Assembly (NCBI RefSeq): GCF_900141865.1
Contig: NZ_FQYW01000014.1
Coordinates: 1 to 64,000, forward strand
Origin: Anaerovibrio lipolyticus DSM 3074
GTDB lineage: Bacteria > Bacillota > Negativicutes > Selenomonadales > Selenomonadaceae
Length of the DNA: 64,000 nucleotides
Direction of reading: 5' to 3'
A model generated the notes under the pieces. It searched no databases and was not told the DNA's origin. It worked only from the letters and a program-made list of their open reading frames with translations. Positions 41,927 to 51,192 of the stretch are shown piece after piece. Position numbers and translations under genes: made by a program. Numbering within the stretch: position 1 is the first letter of the stretch; every line of letters starts with the position of its first letter.

Positions 41927-42424
41927 TCATCGATTTTCCTCTAGTCTCATAAGTACGAAGCACAGGTCTGAAACCCTGTTAATATATAATCTGTCACTGT
42001 CGTGGACTATCTCCTGCTCCGCCAGGTCCAAAATAGCCCTTTCAGCTCTCCTTATAAAGGTTCTGGCCAAATCTAAGCAGGATCCTCCCTGGGATTCTCC
42101 CGCAATCAAGAACTGATGCAGAGGTGGCAGCTTTGCCTCAATACCGTCAATTATTGACTCCAGTTCATTCACATGTTCATTGGTAATCAGTGGCTCCTGA
42201 TCCAGGGAGGCCAAATCTGCCATGAGCAAGCCGTTGTTTTTCTGAAGCTTCAGGATAATTTCCTTTACCTCATCATTTTTACAAAAGGCTCTTGCCATAC
42301 CAAGGGCTGAACTTACCTCATCAATAGTACCGTAGGCTTTCACCCGCAGGGAATTCTTCGCAACCCGCTGACCTGTATAAAGGCCCGTTGTTCCCTTATC
42401 GCCGGTTTTGGTATAAACACTCAT
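41927..42424 (-). CDS. PduO-type cob(I)alamin adenosyltransferase
   Basis: A 165-residue ATP:cob(I)alamin adenosyltransferase that makes adenosylcobalamin. The start MSVYTKTGDKGTTGLYTGQRV is the ATP-binding motif, followed by YGTIDEVSSALGMAR and near the end RTFIRRAERAILDL and YINRVSDLCFVLMR. Length is normal for the single-domain form. It is 48 bp after ndk. No B12-dependent enzyme is encoded nearby, so the consumer of the cofactor is elsewhere. Confidence 0.92.
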   Translation of the reverse strand: MSVYTKTGDKGTTGLYTGQRVAKNSLRVKAYGTIDEVSSALGMARAFCKNDEVKEIILKLQKNNGLLMADLASLDQEPLITNEHVNELESIIDGIEAKLPPLHQFLIAGESQGGSCLDLARTFIRRAERAILDLAEQEIVHDSDRLYINRVSDLCFVLMRLEENR

Positions 42425-42472
42425 AACTTCATAGCCTCCTCTTTCACATCTCTTATGCCTGTCCCATACTTA

Positions 42473-42889
42473 TCAGTCAAAAATCTCAGTAGCACTAAAG
42501 TATAAGGAAATCTCTCTTGCTGCACTCTCCGGTGAGTCGGAAGCATGGACTGCATTGCGGCTGCCACTGGAAGCATAGAGCTTGCGGATAGTTCCCTCAT
42601 CAGCATCTGCCGGATTAGTTTTACCATTAATCTTGCGTACATTGGCAATAGCATCCTCACCAGCCAATACCATGGCAATAATTGGACCGGAGGTCATAAA
42701 GCCTACCAGATCATCATAATAAGGACGACCAATATGCTCCACATAGTGCTGTGACGCCAGCTTTTCATCCATCTGAAGCATCTTGACAGCCAAAACCTCC
42801 AGGCCCTTTTCCTCGTAAATCTTGAAAATATCACCAATGTGATGTGCCTTCATGGCATCTGGCTTAATGAGTACCAATGTCTTTTCCAT
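42473..42889 (-). CDS. ndk: Nucleoside diphosphate kinase
   Basis: A 138-residue enzyme that equilibrates nucleoside di- and triphosphates by a phosphohistidine. The catalytic His115 lies in NAVHASDSPESAAREI, and the start ERTL-like segment KTLVLIKPDAMKAHHIG is typical. The conserved Lys at IRKLYA and the PYYDDLVGFMTSGP loop are present. It is encoded between the gamma carbonic anhydrase and the adenosyltransferase on the same strand. Confidence 0.95.
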   Translation of the reverse strand: MEKTLVLIKPDAMKAHHIGDIFKIYEEKGLEVLAVKMLQMDEKLASQHYVEHIGRPYYDDLVGFMTSGPIIAMVLAGEDAIANVRKINGKTNPADADEGTIRKLYASSGSRNAVHASDSPESAAREISLYFSATEIFD

Positions 42890-42934
42890 CTTGAAACAAT
42901 TCTCCTTTTAAATACCTCAATTTTTGATTTGCTT

Positions 42935-43459
42935 TTACAAATCCTTTAAATCCTTACTATACACCTTGGCAAGATCACTGTGGGCATCAGCAGATTCCTG
43001 AAGGGCATTAATTTCCTCTTCTGTGAGAGGGCGTATCAGCTTAGCAGGATTGCCATATACCATAGAATTTGGTGGGATTTTCTTATTCTGTGGAATAAAT
43101 GAGTTTGCACCAATAATGCAGTTTTCGCCAATCTCAGTGTACCCCATAATCACTGTTCCCATACCAATAAGACAATTATCATTTATCTTGCTGCAATGTA
43201 CCACCACATTATGGCCAATGGTAACGTTGTTGCCGATAATTGTCGGAGTATCCCACATGGTATGAATGGTGCAGTTGTCCTGAATGTTAGAGTTGTTGCC
43301 AATAACCACCTTGTTAATATCCCCACGGACAACGGAACTGAACCAGACACTGCTGTTATCGCCGATTTTAACATCACCGGCCACCGCAGCATTGGGTGCG
43401 ACGTAAACATTCTTACCTAGCTCAGGCTTTTTTTCAGCCAACGCAAAAACATTTCCCAT
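42935..43459 (-). CDS. Gamma-class carbonic anhydrase family protein (YrdA-like)
   Basis: A 174-residue left-handed beta-helix protein made of hexapeptide repeats ([IV]-x2-[NG]-x2). The three Zn-binding His positions are recognisable in CTIHTMWDTP, VTIGHNVVVH. GNPAKLIRPLTEEEI near the end is the family C-terminal helix. Many YrdA/PaaY-type members show weak or no carbonic anhydrase activity, so function is tentative. GGGAGG lies 7 bases before ATG 43459. Confidence 0.88.
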   Translation of the reverse strand: MGNVFALAEKKPELGKNVYVAPNAAVAGDVKIGDNSSVWFSSVVRGDINKVVIGNNSNIQDNCTIHTMWDTPTIIGNNVTIGHNVVVHCSKINDNCLIGMGTVIMGYTEIGENCIIGANSFIPQNKKIPPNSMVYGNPAKLIRPLTEEEINALQESADAHSDLAKVYSKDLKDL

Positions 43460-43518
43460 AAAAATACCTCCCTCAAGATGTATCCTCAATTAATTATAAC
43501 AAAGTTGTCATACAAATT

Positions 43519-44751
43519 CTAGTCTTTCAGCCATTGTGCACAAGCCCTGACCCGCTTTTGCCATAGCCAATCCCCCAGTGCCTTTCCCCAAACTCCCTCA
43601 GGAGCCATATTTCCATCAATGGATAAAAGCACATCTCTAAGCTCTGTATAACGCTCCAGATATTTCGGAAGCTGCCCATGGTCAGCCCTTATAATATGGC
43701 AAAAATCTTCAGGGGGAAGATAACTGGACATTTTGTGCAAATGAAAAATCAGTTCTGTTATTTTCCCCGGCTTTTGCATCAACGGGGCCCGCATGTGCTC
43801 CTCAATAACCAGACTACCTGCCCGTATCCACTGATTTGGAAACTTGGCCCGTTTATTCCAGCTCTTAAGGACATCCAGCCCCTTTTTCTCATGGTCATAA
43901 TGATGGGGCAGCATTTCTTTTGGAGTAACACCCTTTCCAATATCGTGGACAAGGCCTGCAAAAACAGCTACCACATTATCAGTGGAGGCTGCCACCTTAT
44001 CTGCCACCAGCATGGTATGATTGTAGGCATCTCCCTCCGGGTGAAAATCCACAGGCTGAGTCTTGCCAATGAGAGCATAAATCTCAGGAAACAGTGTCTC
44101 CAAAAGCTCTGACTTGCCAAGGACTTGAAAGAACACTGATGGCTTGCTGGTTTCCAATGCCTTCTTCAACTCCCCAAAAATTCTTTCCGAAGGCTCCCCC
44201 CTTAATTCCTCCCGGCAGCCCTTCATGGCATCTATAAGCTCTTCTGAAACCTCAAAGCCCAGCTGAGTTGCCTGCCGTGCAACTCTTAAAGCCCGCACCG
44301 GATCCTCGGAAAAATGCTTTGATATGGGGCGCAGTATCTTATCCCCAATATCCCGCCTGCCACCGTATAAATCAATGATCTTTCCAGTAAGCACCTCCAT
44401 GGCTATACTGTTCACTGTGGTATCACGCCTGTAAAGGTCCTCCTCGATGGTAATATCCTCATGGGCCACTATTTCAAAGCCTGTATATCCTGTGCCAACC
44501 TTTCGTTCCTTTCTGGCAAAGGCCACCTCACAGCTTATCCCGTCTATTTTTACAAGAAAAACTGGAAACGCATTGCCTATGAGCTTGGCAGCAGGAAAGC
44601 ATATTGCAAAATTCTCCTTGGATAAGCCCACCACCACATAATCCTTGTCATGGGGATCCTTGCCCATGAGCTTGTCACGGACCCAGCCCCCCACGATATA
44701 AAGAGTTCCTCCGGCTTCTCTTATCTGTATGGCAAATTCATTTTCTGTCAT
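43519..44751 (-). CDS. cca: CCA tRNA nucleotidyltransferase with HD domain
   Basis: A 410-residue class II enzyme that builds or repairs the 3' CCA of tRNAs. YIVGGWVRDKLMGKDPHDKDYVVVG holds the catalytic DxD-type carboxylates, followed by RRDTTVNSIAM and the ERIFGELKKAL segment. The C-terminal part is an HD domain (DAYNHTMLVADK and FAGLVHDIGKG) with possible phosphatase/phosphodiesterase activity, as in the gammaproteobacterial enzyme, which has similar length. It lies 122 bp after thrB and is separated from it by a terminator. Confidence 0.92.
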   Translation of the reverse strand: MTENEFAIQIREAGGTLYIVGGWVRDKLMGKDPHDKDYVVVGLSKENFAICFPAAKLIGNAFPVFLVKIDGISCEVAFARKERKVGTGYTGFEIVAHEDITIEEDLYRRDTTVNSIAMEVLTGKIIDLYGGRRDIGDKILRPISKHFSEDPVRALRVARQATQLGFEVSEELIDAMKGCREELRGEPSERIFGELKKALETSKPSVFFQVLGKSELLETLFPEIYALIGKTQPVDFHPEGDAYNHTMLVADKVAASTDNVVAVFAGLVHDIGKGVTPKEMLPHHYDHEKKGLDVLKSWNKRAKFPNQWIRAGSLVIEEHMRAPLMQKPGKITELIFHLHKMSSYLPPEDFCHIIRADHGQLPKYLERYTELRDVLLSIDGNMAPEGVWGKALGDWLWQKRVRACAQWLKD

Positions 44752-44822
44752 TTATTCACCGCCCTAGCCCTATTATCTTTTAAAATTCGTTGTTTCAGTT
44801 TAAATTCCTGCATAACTGCACC

Positions 44823-44853
44823 AAAAAACTGCCGTAACCACGTCACAGCAGTT
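44823..44853 (-). terminator. Terminator of the threonine operon
   Basis: AACTGC-x-GT (44827-44835) pairs with AC-x-GCAGTT (44844-44853). On the minus strand the stem is followed by TTTTTT. It lies 20 bp after the thrB stop. Confidence 0.75.
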
Positions 44854-44873
44854 TCCATATTGAAGTTCATTTT

Positions 44874-45791
44874 CTATTCAATAAGGCGGGCCCCTTCTTT
44901 ATCAATGTTCAAAATCATGTAAGCGGACTCCACATTATTCTCCTTAAAGGCTCTCTGCATAGCTTCAGCTACACTTCTCTCATTACCGGAGGCAAGAGCC
45001 ATAAGGCATGGACCAGCCCCGCTGAGGAACGCACCCAAAGCGCCTTCCTTCCTGGCGGCCTTAAACACATCATACATTCCCGGAATAAGCTCAGCCCGAT
45101 AAGGCTGATGGAGCGCATCATCAAAGGCATTTCTCAGAAAATGTCTGCTCCCCTTTATAAAAGCCGCTATCATCATGGCCGTACTACCAATATTAACTAT
45201 TGCATCAGCCCGGTCCACCTTCTCCGGCAACACTTCTCTGGCCGCCTTGGTTGGCAAAAAGAAATCCGGAACCACAACCACCATCTTAAAACGAATCTTT
45301 GGAATAAATCTAAAGGTTTCCGGCCAGCCATTTCTCACGGTGCTTATGGTCATACCGCCAAAGATAGCCGGTGCCACATTATCGGGGTGTCCCTCAATAT
45401 CCGTGGCTATTTTTAAAAGGTCGCGATTTTTTAAAGGATTCCCCAATGCCTCATTGGCCGCCTTAATGCCTCCTACAATAGCAGTTGCACTGCTTCCCAG
45501 GCCTCTGGAAAGGGGCACATGGTTATCCATCACAATTCTGGCACCCTTAAATTCATCGGCACAGCCCACTCTACGAAGTACCTTCTGAATTGAACGCCAT
45601 ACAATGTTGCGGGAGGTTCTGGGAATATTTTCCGCACCCTCACCGTGAATTTCAATTTCCAGACCTTCCTCCCTAAAAAGGGTAAGCTCCAGATCGTTGT
45701 AGCAGGAGCATGCTATCCCCAAAGTATCAAAGCCCGGCCCCAAATTTGCCGAAGTTCCCGGAACTCTTACTTTAACTGTCTTTGCATCCAT
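44874..45791 (-). CDS. thrB: Homoserine kinase
   Basis: A 305-residue GHMP kinase that phosphorylates homoserine for threonine synthesis. VRVPGTSANLGPGFDTLG is the N-terminal signature, PLSRGLGSSATAIVGG the phosphate loop, and GAFLSGAGPCLMAL the third GHMP motif. It starts 24 bp after hom. thrC is not in the window. Confidence 0.95.
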   Translation of the reverse strand: MDAKTVKVRVPGTSANLGPGFDTLGIACSCYNDLELTLFREEGLEIEIHGEGAENIPRTSRNIVWRSIQKVLRRVGCADEFKGARIVMDNHVPLSRGLGSSATAIVGGIKAANEALGNPLKNRDLLKIATDIEGHPDNVAPAIFGGMTISTVRNGWPETFRFIPKIRFKMVVVVPDFFLPTKAAREVLPEKVDRADAIVNIGSTAMMIAAFIKGSRHFLRNAFDDALHQPYRAELIPGMYDVFKAARKEGALGAFLSGAGPCLMALASGNERSVAEAMQRAFKENNVESAYMILNIDKEGARLIE

Positions 45792-45815
45792 AACATTGCC
45801 CCCTAATTAATTCCA

Positions 45816-47105
45816 TCAGTCTCCCTCAACACGAATAATATTGCAGATTTTATCCACAACTGAGAGACTACGTAAAAGCTCTGCAGCTTTTTCCAGCTTT
45901 TTATGCTTTACCACATGGGTAACAGCCACAATCTCCGCATGATTATTTACCATACGGGTCTGAATAACAGATTTTAGGCTTACCTTGCTGTCGCCAAAGG
46001 CTGTAGCAATTGCCGCCAGAACCCCCGGCTCATCATCCACATGGAGACGAACGTAATAAGAGGATTCCGTATCCGCCAGAGGGCAGATTTCCCGCTTGTT
46101 ATAGCAGGTGCAGCTAACCACAGCAGAATTCCCCGTAACCATATTACGGGCCACTGCAATAATATCAGCCAACACAGCAGAAGCTGTTGGCAGGGAACCA
46201 GCACCTCGACCATAAAACATGGCATCTCCAATGGCATTGCCCCTAAGGAATATTGCATTGAATACATCATTAACTGATGCCAATGGATGAGTCTGGGGTA
46301 AAAATACAGGATGAACCCGTACATTAACTCCCTTGTCGCCATAATCCTTTGCCACAGCCAACAGCTTTATGACATAATCCAGCTGCTTGGCATAGGCAAT
46401 ATCGGCAGCCTCGATTTTGGTAATACCCTCCACATAAACGCTGTCCAGATGAATTCTCGTATTAAAGGCAATGGATCCCAAAATAGCAGCCTTTCTAGCT
46501 GCATCCATACCCTCCACATCAGCCGCTGGATTAGCCTCAGCATATCCCTTTGCCTGGGCCTCCTTTAGCACTTCATCATAATCACTGCCATCCTGGGTCA
46601 TCTTTGTAAGCATATAATTGGTGGTGCCATTTACAATACCCATAATGGAACTGATTTTATTACCGGTAAGACATTGCTTTAACGGGGTAATAATTGGAAT
46701 ACCGCCACCTACGCTGGCCTCAAACATAAAGTCCACTTTATTGGCTTCTGCAGCAGAAAAAAGCTCCTCCCCTGATTGGGCCACAGCATCCTTGTTGGCT
46801 GTTACCACATGCTTACCAGCCTTCATGGCCTGAACCATATATTCAATGGCAGGATGAAGCCCCCCCATGAGCTCAACTACGATGCTAATATCAGGGTCAT
46901 TTAATATTTCATCAACATTATCAGTAACCTTGATGCCGTCGAGATTATCCCGCTTCTTGGTCAAATCCCTTACCAAAACTGCTTTAATGCCGATTTCGCA
47001 GCCCACGCGCTGCTCGATATCCCTTACATTTTTCTTTAAGACCTCAACAACTCCGGATCCTACAGTACCGGAGCCCAACAGTCCAATCTGAATTTTTTTC
47101 CCCAT
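45816..47105 (-). CDS. hom: Homoserine dehydrogenase with ACT domain
   Basis: A 429-residue enzyme reducing aspartate semialdehyde to homoserine. The NAD(P)-binding start is IGLLGSGTVGSGVVEVL, followed by VVTANKDAV and the catalytic region ANPAADVEGMDAARKAAILG with AYAKQLDYVIKLLA. A C-terminal ACT domain (about 350-429, YVRLHVDDEPGVLAAIATAF) should confer threonine feedback inhibition. It follows the ACT/PheB-type gene by 18 bp, so supply is controlled at least by allostery. Confidence 0.95.
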   Translation of the reverse strand: MGKKIQIGLLGSGTVGSGVVEVLKKNVRDIEQRVGCEIGIKAVLVRDLTKKRDNLDGIKVTDNVDEILNDPDISIVVELMGGLHPAIEYMVQAMKAGKHVVTANKDAVAQSGEELFSAAEANKVDFMFEASVGGGIPIITPLKQCLTGNKISSIMGIVNGTTNYMLTKMTQDGSDYDEVLKEAQAKGYAEANPAADVEGMDAARKAAILGSIAFNTRIHLDSVYVEGITKIEAADIAYAKQLDYVIKLLAVAKDYGDKGVNVRVHPVFLPQTHPLASVNDVFNAIFLRGNAIGDAMFYGRGAGSLPTASAVLADIIAVARNMVTGNSAVVSCTCYNKREICPLADTESSYYVRLHVDDEPGVLAAIATAFGDSKVSLKSVIQTRMVNNHAEIVAVTHVVKHKKLEKAAELLRSLSVVDKICNIIRVEGD

Positions 47106-47123
47106 AAAGCTCTGTTACTCCCC

Positions 47124-47579
47124 TCACGCCTGAGCCTGTCCAAGAACCTCTAATCTCTTAACGCCATCAACCATACGAAGCTTATCAAGCAGGGCCTCCA
47201 GGTCTACAGACAGATTTACAGTTTCAATGGAAACAGTAGCATTAGCCACACCCTGGAGAGGAATTCCCTGGTTAATGGTAAGAACGCTGCCAGAGTCATT
47301 GGAAATAGTATTGAGTACACTGGAAAGAACGCCCTTCTTGTGCTCCAAAAGGAAGGTCAGGGTAACAATCTTGTTCTGACTTGCCTCATAGAATGGGAAT
47401 ACATAGTCCTTATACTTGTAATAAGCGCTACGGCTAAGCTCCATCTTTTCAACAGCCTCATTAATAGTGCGGGCATTTCCACGCTTCAGCATTTCCTTAA
47501 CCCGAATGGTCTTCTTTATTGCTTCTGGCAAAATTTCTTCTCTAACAAGGAAAAATCCGCTTTTCTCTTTTGATGTCAT
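47124..47579 (-). CDS. ACT domain protein, PheB/UPF0735 family
   Basis: A 151-residue protein. Residues about 1-65 form a helical DNA-binding-like segment (KMELSRSAYYKYKDYVFPF), and residues 70-145 an ACT domain (IVTLTFLLEHKKGVLSSVLNTIS). This is UPF0735, historically called PheB in Bacillus, where it was linked to phenylalanine but lacks chorismate mutase activity. As first gene before hom and thrB it probably senses an amino acid and regulates this operon. The start at 47579 has GGAGG 8 bases upstream. The promoter is well placed. Confidence 0.87.
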   Translation of the reverse strand: MTSKEKSGFFLVREEILPEAIKKTIRVKEMLKRGNARTINEAVEKMELSRSAYYKYKDYVFPFYEASQNKIVTLTFLLEHKKGVLSSVLNTISNDSGSVLTINQGIPLQGVANATVSIETVNLSVDLEALLDKLRMVDGVKRLEVLGQAQA

Positions 47580-47629
47580 ATTTTTTCCTCCGTACACTAT
47601 AAGTGGATATATTTCTACATACAAGGGAT

Positions 47630-47658
47630 ATTATACACTGTATCCTCTGAGATGACAA
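47630..47658 (-). promoter_or_regulatory. Promoter of the ACT-hom-thrB operon
   Basis: On the minus strand TTGTCA (47658-47653) and TATAAT (47635-47630) are exactly 17 bases apart: 5 of 6 and 6 of 6 matches to consensus. It is one of the best promoters in the window. No T-box or other long leader fits in the roughly 45 bases before the start codon. Confidence 0.7.
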
Positions 47659-47679
47659 TAGTATTTTCGCCCAAAACGT

Positions 47680-47719
47680 AAAAATGGGTACTCATAATAC
47701 ATACGAGCACCCATTTTGT
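47680..47719 (-). terminator. Terminator of the der-plsY operon
   Basis: AAAATGGGTACTC pairs with GAGCACCCATTTTG with one mismatch, around an AT-rich loop. On the minus strand TTTTTACG follows the stem, 17 bp after the plsY stop. Confidence 0.8.
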
Positions 47720-47735
47720 CTACATATCAAATACA

Positions 47736-48341
47736 TTATTTAGCGGCTTTAATCTTACTCTCCGTACCATTCAGGAGACGTTCAATATTTGATTTATGAC
47801 GATAAATAATAAAGATTGCCGCCAGGGTACCAAAGCCGATATAAACCATAGGCATATCGAAAATAAGGGCAAGAACCGGCACCAGAGCCGCGCCCACTAT
47901 AGAACCTAAGGATACATACCGGGTTACAAAGACAATTGCCAGCCAAACCAAAAATACGATTGCTGCAACCACTGGCATAAGCATAATAAGAACTCCCAAA
48001 CCAGTGGACACACTTTTTCCGCCCTTAAACTTGAGAAAAAGTGACCAGGAATGGCCTACAACGGCCAAAATTCCACAAATAACACCATACTCAGGATGAT
48101 CAGGGAAACCGCCGGCGTAATAAATACCCAGACCTGCTCCCAAAAAGCCCTTCAGCATATCCAATACAAAAATGGATATGCCCGCAGGCTTGCCAATAGT
48201 TCTCCAAGCATTGGTGGCACCAATATTTTTACTGCCATGTTCCCTAAGGTCAACTCCCCAAACAGCTTTTCCTAAAATAAGACCATTTGGAATAGAACCA
48301 ATTACATAGCTTAATACACAGGCAATTATCAGCTCCAACAT
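47736..48341 (-). CDS. plsY: Acyl-phosphate:glycerol-3-phosphate acyltransferase
   Basis: A 201-residue membrane enzyme with five helices that acylates glycerol-3-phosphate at position 1. The three PlsY motifs are visible: GSIPNGLILGKAVWGVDLREHGSKNIGATNAWRTIGK near the start, KFKGGKSVSTGLGVLI in the middle, and the final IYRHKSNIERLLNGTE. Its stop-start junction with der overlaps by one base, so the two are coupled. Confidence 0.95.
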   Translation of the reverse strand: MLELIIACVLSYVIGSIPNGLILGKAVWGVDLREHGSKNIGATNAWRTIGKPAGISIFVLDMLKGFLGAGLGIYYAGGFPDHPEYGVICGILAVVGHSWSLFLKFKGGKSVSTGLGVLIMLMPVVAAIVFLVWLAIVFVTRYVSLGSIVGAALVPVLALIFDMPMVYIGFGTLAAIFIIYRHKSNIERLLNGTESKIKAAK

Positions 48342-49672
48342 CAGATATCCTCCTCTTCCTTACGACCGCGAACAATCAGCTTCAACGGAGTGCCCTCAAA
48401 GCCAAAGCTCTCACGGAGACGATTCTCCAAAAATCTCAGATAAGAGAAGTGCATAAGCTCCGGATCATTTACAAACACGATGAACTTAGGAGGTCTGATA
48501 TCCGCCTGAGTCATGAAATAAATCTTCAGCTGCTTGCCCCGATGGGATGGTGGTGGATTTACAGAAACCGCATCACGAATAAGCTCATTCAATACACTGG
48601 TCTGAATACGCATGGACTGCTGATCCGCCACATACTTTACCAGCTCCACAATACGAGGAATACGCTGATGGGTCAGGGCAGAGGTATACAGAACTGGTGC
48701 ATACTGCAAAAATCCCAGCTCGTCACGAAGGTCCTCAGTAAATCTCAGGGTGGACTTATCATCCTTATCTGGGAAAATATCCCATTTATTTACGATAATT
48801 ACCACGCCCTTGCCAGACTCATGGGCATAACCGGCAATTTTCTTATCCTGCTCGGTAATACCCTCAAAGGCATTAATAACCATAAGAACCACATCGGCAC
48901 GGTCCACAGCACGAAGGGAACGCATTACACTATAACGCTCAACTGCTTCATCAATCTTTCCCTTGCGGCGCATACCGGCAGTATCAATAAGCATAAACTT
49001 GTTTCCATCGGACACAAAATGAGTGTCAATGGCATCTCTTGTTGTACCGGCCACATCACTTACAATAACCCGTTCTTCACCAATGAGTGCGTTTACAATG
49101 GAGGACTTTCCCACATTTGGACGACCGATAACAGCAATACTGATTTCATCCTCTTCCTTTTCCTCATAATCATTCTTAGGGAAGGACTCCACCACAGCGT
49201 CCAAAAGATCACCAAGTCCAAGGGCATTTGAAGCAGAAATACCAATCGGGTCACCGAGGCCTAAATTATAGAATTCGTAAATATTGGCTTCCAGCTGAGG
49301 ACTGTCAATCTTATTAATAGCCAAAACCACCGGCTTCTTGGCAGAACGTAGCATGTGTCCCACTTCTTCATCAGCAGAGGTTAGGCCTACACGACCATCC
49401 ACCACAAATACGATAACATCAGCCTCCTCCATGGCAATCTTTGCCTGCTGACGCATGGAGCGAAGTATCTGATCACTTTCATCAAATTCAATGCCGCCTG
49501 TATCAATCATAGTAAAGGTATGATTGAGCCATTCAGCGTCCATATATATGCGGTCCCTGGTAACACCTGGCATATCATCAACTATAGATACCCGGCGCTT
49601 GCCAATCTGATTAAATAAAGTGGACTTGCCCACATTCGGGCGTCCAACGATAGCTACTATAGGCTTACTCAT
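48341..49672 (-). CDS. der: Ribosome-associated GTPase Der (EngA)
   Basis: A 443-residue protein with two consecutive G domains for 50S assembly. G1 motifs are VGRPNVGKSTLFN near residue 10 and IGRPNVGKSSIVN near 183; DTAG and NKxD motifs occur in both (NKIDS, NKWD). The C-terminal KH-like domain follows (QADIRPPKFIVFVN). The ATG at 49672 lies inside the end of the DUF512 gene with GAGGAGG upstream; upstream in-frame codons add non-homologous residues. Confidence 0.96.
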   Translation of the reverse strand: MSKPIVAIVGRPNVGKSTLFNQIGKRRVSIVDDMPGVTRDRIYMDAEWLNHTFTMIDTGGIEFDESDQILRSMRQQAKIAMEEADVIVFVVDGRVGLTSADEEVGHMLRSAKKPVVLAINKIDSPQLEANIYEFYNLGLGDPIGISASNALGLGDLLDAVVESFPKNDYEEKEEDEISIAVIGRPNVGKSSIVNALIGEERVIVSDVAGTTRDAIDTHFVSDGNKFMLIDTAGMRRKGKIDEAVERYSVMRSLRAVDRADVVLMVINAFEGITEQDKKIAGYAHESGKGVVIIVNKWDIFPDKDDKSTLRFTEDLRDELGFLQYAPVLYTSALTHQRIPRIVELVKYVADQQSMRIQTSVLNELIRDAVSVNPPPSHRGKQLKIYFMTQADIRPPKFIVFVNDPELMHFSYLRFLENRLRESFGFEGTPLKLIVRGRKEEEDI

Positions 49673-51068
49673 TGTTGTGGCCTCCTCTCTTGGTATATGC
49701 AGCATTACTCTGCCACATATAAGCAGCTGCCTCACCATTTACTCCCTGATAATTTTCAAAATCAGTAAGGGCATTGAAATAGTCCTTGCCATCACCTACT
49801 GTCTCCACCCGACCATGGAACCAGCTTTTGAAATCATCCAAAGAAACATCATCCAAAAATATATTATCGCCAGCTCTGAGGGCAGACTCAGGAATCAAAA
49901 TCCCGTCAAAGTCATCCTTTAAAGCATCCATTGCACTTTTCATATCACGGGCAGTCAACAGCCCGGATACATTTACTGTGGTTCCGAAATGGTTATTGGG
50001 AACCGGAACTATGGTAACATCAAGATTTTCCACTGCCAGCTCATCTGCCAGCTTTCTGAACATTGGTGCTACAGCAGTTCCTGTCACAACTGCCAGCCTG
50101 AATTTTCTATCATAGCCCTTTGGCTGAAGCTCAACATCATTACGGGCAGAGGAAAACTCCTCCATAAAATTACGGGCCAGACCTATACCATTGTCCAATT
50201 GTGGAAACCCATCGTAGACTTCTGCAGGAGGAACCTCTTTTCCTGCCAAAAAATAGAATTCATCACCTAAATAGACAAAGGTCCTGCCAGTGGCCTCTCG
50301 CTCCTGTTTCTGGAACCTCTCCACTTGTTCAATGACTTTTAGGGCGCTTTCCCTATCAAATCCCTTTAAAGGGTATTTATCCTGTCGAAACTTTGTAAGT
50401 CCCACGGGAACAATAGCCATGGACAAGGCATGTGGCTTTCTTGCCAGAATATCCCGTATGGATCGGTCCAATTCCTCACCGTCATTAAGGTCACGGCAAA
50501 GTACAATCTGGGTGTGATATTCCACATCAGCCTTTTCCAGCTTATCCAGCTGGGTCATAAGATTTCCCGCCGTCTTGCAGCGAAGTATCTGACATCTTAG
50601 CTCCGGATTGGTACACTGTACCGAAACAAACAATGGTGATAAATGATATTGCTTTATACGCTTAAAATCATTGTCCACCATATTGGTCATTGTAACAAAA
50701 TTGCCATATAAAAATGACAGACGATAGTCGTCATCCTTTATATTTAAAGTCTCACGCATACCGGGAGCCACCTGGTCCACAAAGCAAAAATAGCAGTTGT
50801 TGGCACACTTGCGGATACCATCAAATACTGCAGATTCAAACTCAACCCCCAGCTCCTCATCGTAATCCTTATCAAATTCCAGCATTTCCTGGTCGCCATT
50901 CTCATGCTCGACCAGCATATCTATTTCTTCATCAGCGAAGGCAAAGCTAAGGTCTATAATGTCCCGGAGCTTCATACCATTCACTTCGATTATCTTGTCT
51001 CCCGGAACCAGCTCCAGCTCCTCAGCCAGACTACCAGGCTCCACGGACAGTATTTTACCGTAGCCCAT
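49665..51068 (-). CDS. DUF512 family radical SAM-like protein with PDZ-like N-terminus
   Basis: A 467-residue protein. Residues 1-60 resemble a PDZ domain (GSLAEELELVPGDKIIEVNG). Near residue 86 is KCANNCYFCFVDQ, a CxxxCxxC cluster like that of radical SAM enzymes, followed by DDDYRLSFLYGNFVTMTNM. The C-terminal DUF512 domain (about 260-460) has FVYLGDEFYFLAG, VTGTAVAPMFRKLA and FGTTVNVSGLLTA. The family is conserved next to der in many Firmicutes; its reaction is unknown. It has its own promoter and overlaps der by 8 bp. Confidence 0.85.
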   Translation of the reverse strand: MGYGKILSVEPGSLAEELELVPGDKIIEVNGMKLRDIIDLSFAFADEEIDMLVEHENGDQEMLEFDKDYDEELGVEFESAVFDGIRKCANNCYFCFVDQVAPGMRETLNIKDDDYRLSFLYGNFVTMTNMVDNDFKRIKQYHLSPLFVSVQCTNPELRCQILRCKTAGNLMTQLDKLEKADVEYHTQIVLCRDLNDGEELDRSIRDILARKPHALSMAIVPVGLTKFRQDKYPLKGFDRESALKVIEQVERFQKQEREATGRTFVYLGDEFYFLAGKEVPPAEVYDGFPQLDNGIGLARNFMEEFSSARNDVELQPKGYDRKFRLAVVTGTAVAPMFRKLADELAVENLDVTIVPVPNNHFGTTVNVSGLLTARDMKSAMDALKDDFDGILIPESALRAGDNIFLDDVSLDDFKSWFHGRVETVGDGKDYFNALTDFENYQGVNGEAAAYMWQSNAAYTKRGGHNNE

Positions 51069-51089
51069 ACATTCTCCTGTTTTCTTTTA

Positions 51090-51118
51090 TTTATAAATAT
51101 ATCTAATTAAACTGTAAA
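51090..51118 (-). promoter_or_regulatory. Promoter of the DUF512-der-plsY operon
   Basis: On the minus strand TTTACA (51118-51113) and TATAAA (51095-51090) are 17 bases apart, each with one mismatch to consensus. An AGGAG site follows before ATG 51068. Confidence 0.6.
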
Positions 51119-51146
51119 TAGGGAGTGATGAAATCATCACTCCCCA
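51119..51146 (-). terminator. Terminator of the rpsA operon
   Basis: GGGAGTGATGA pairs perfectly with TCATCACTCCC across a two- to three-base loop. It lies about 50 bp after the rpsA stop and just before the promoter of the DUF512 gene. The T-run after it is weak (TATTTAC). Confidence 0.65.
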
Positions 51147-51192
51147 ATAATAATCATTATACAGTTAAAGCCCAAGGCCGTAATCTATATGA

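Noticed and set aside
47580-47680. Looked for a T-box or threonine attenuator before the ACT-hom-thrB operon
   Set aside because: The mapped promoter leaves only about 45 bases of leader, too short for a T-box or leader peptide with attenuator.
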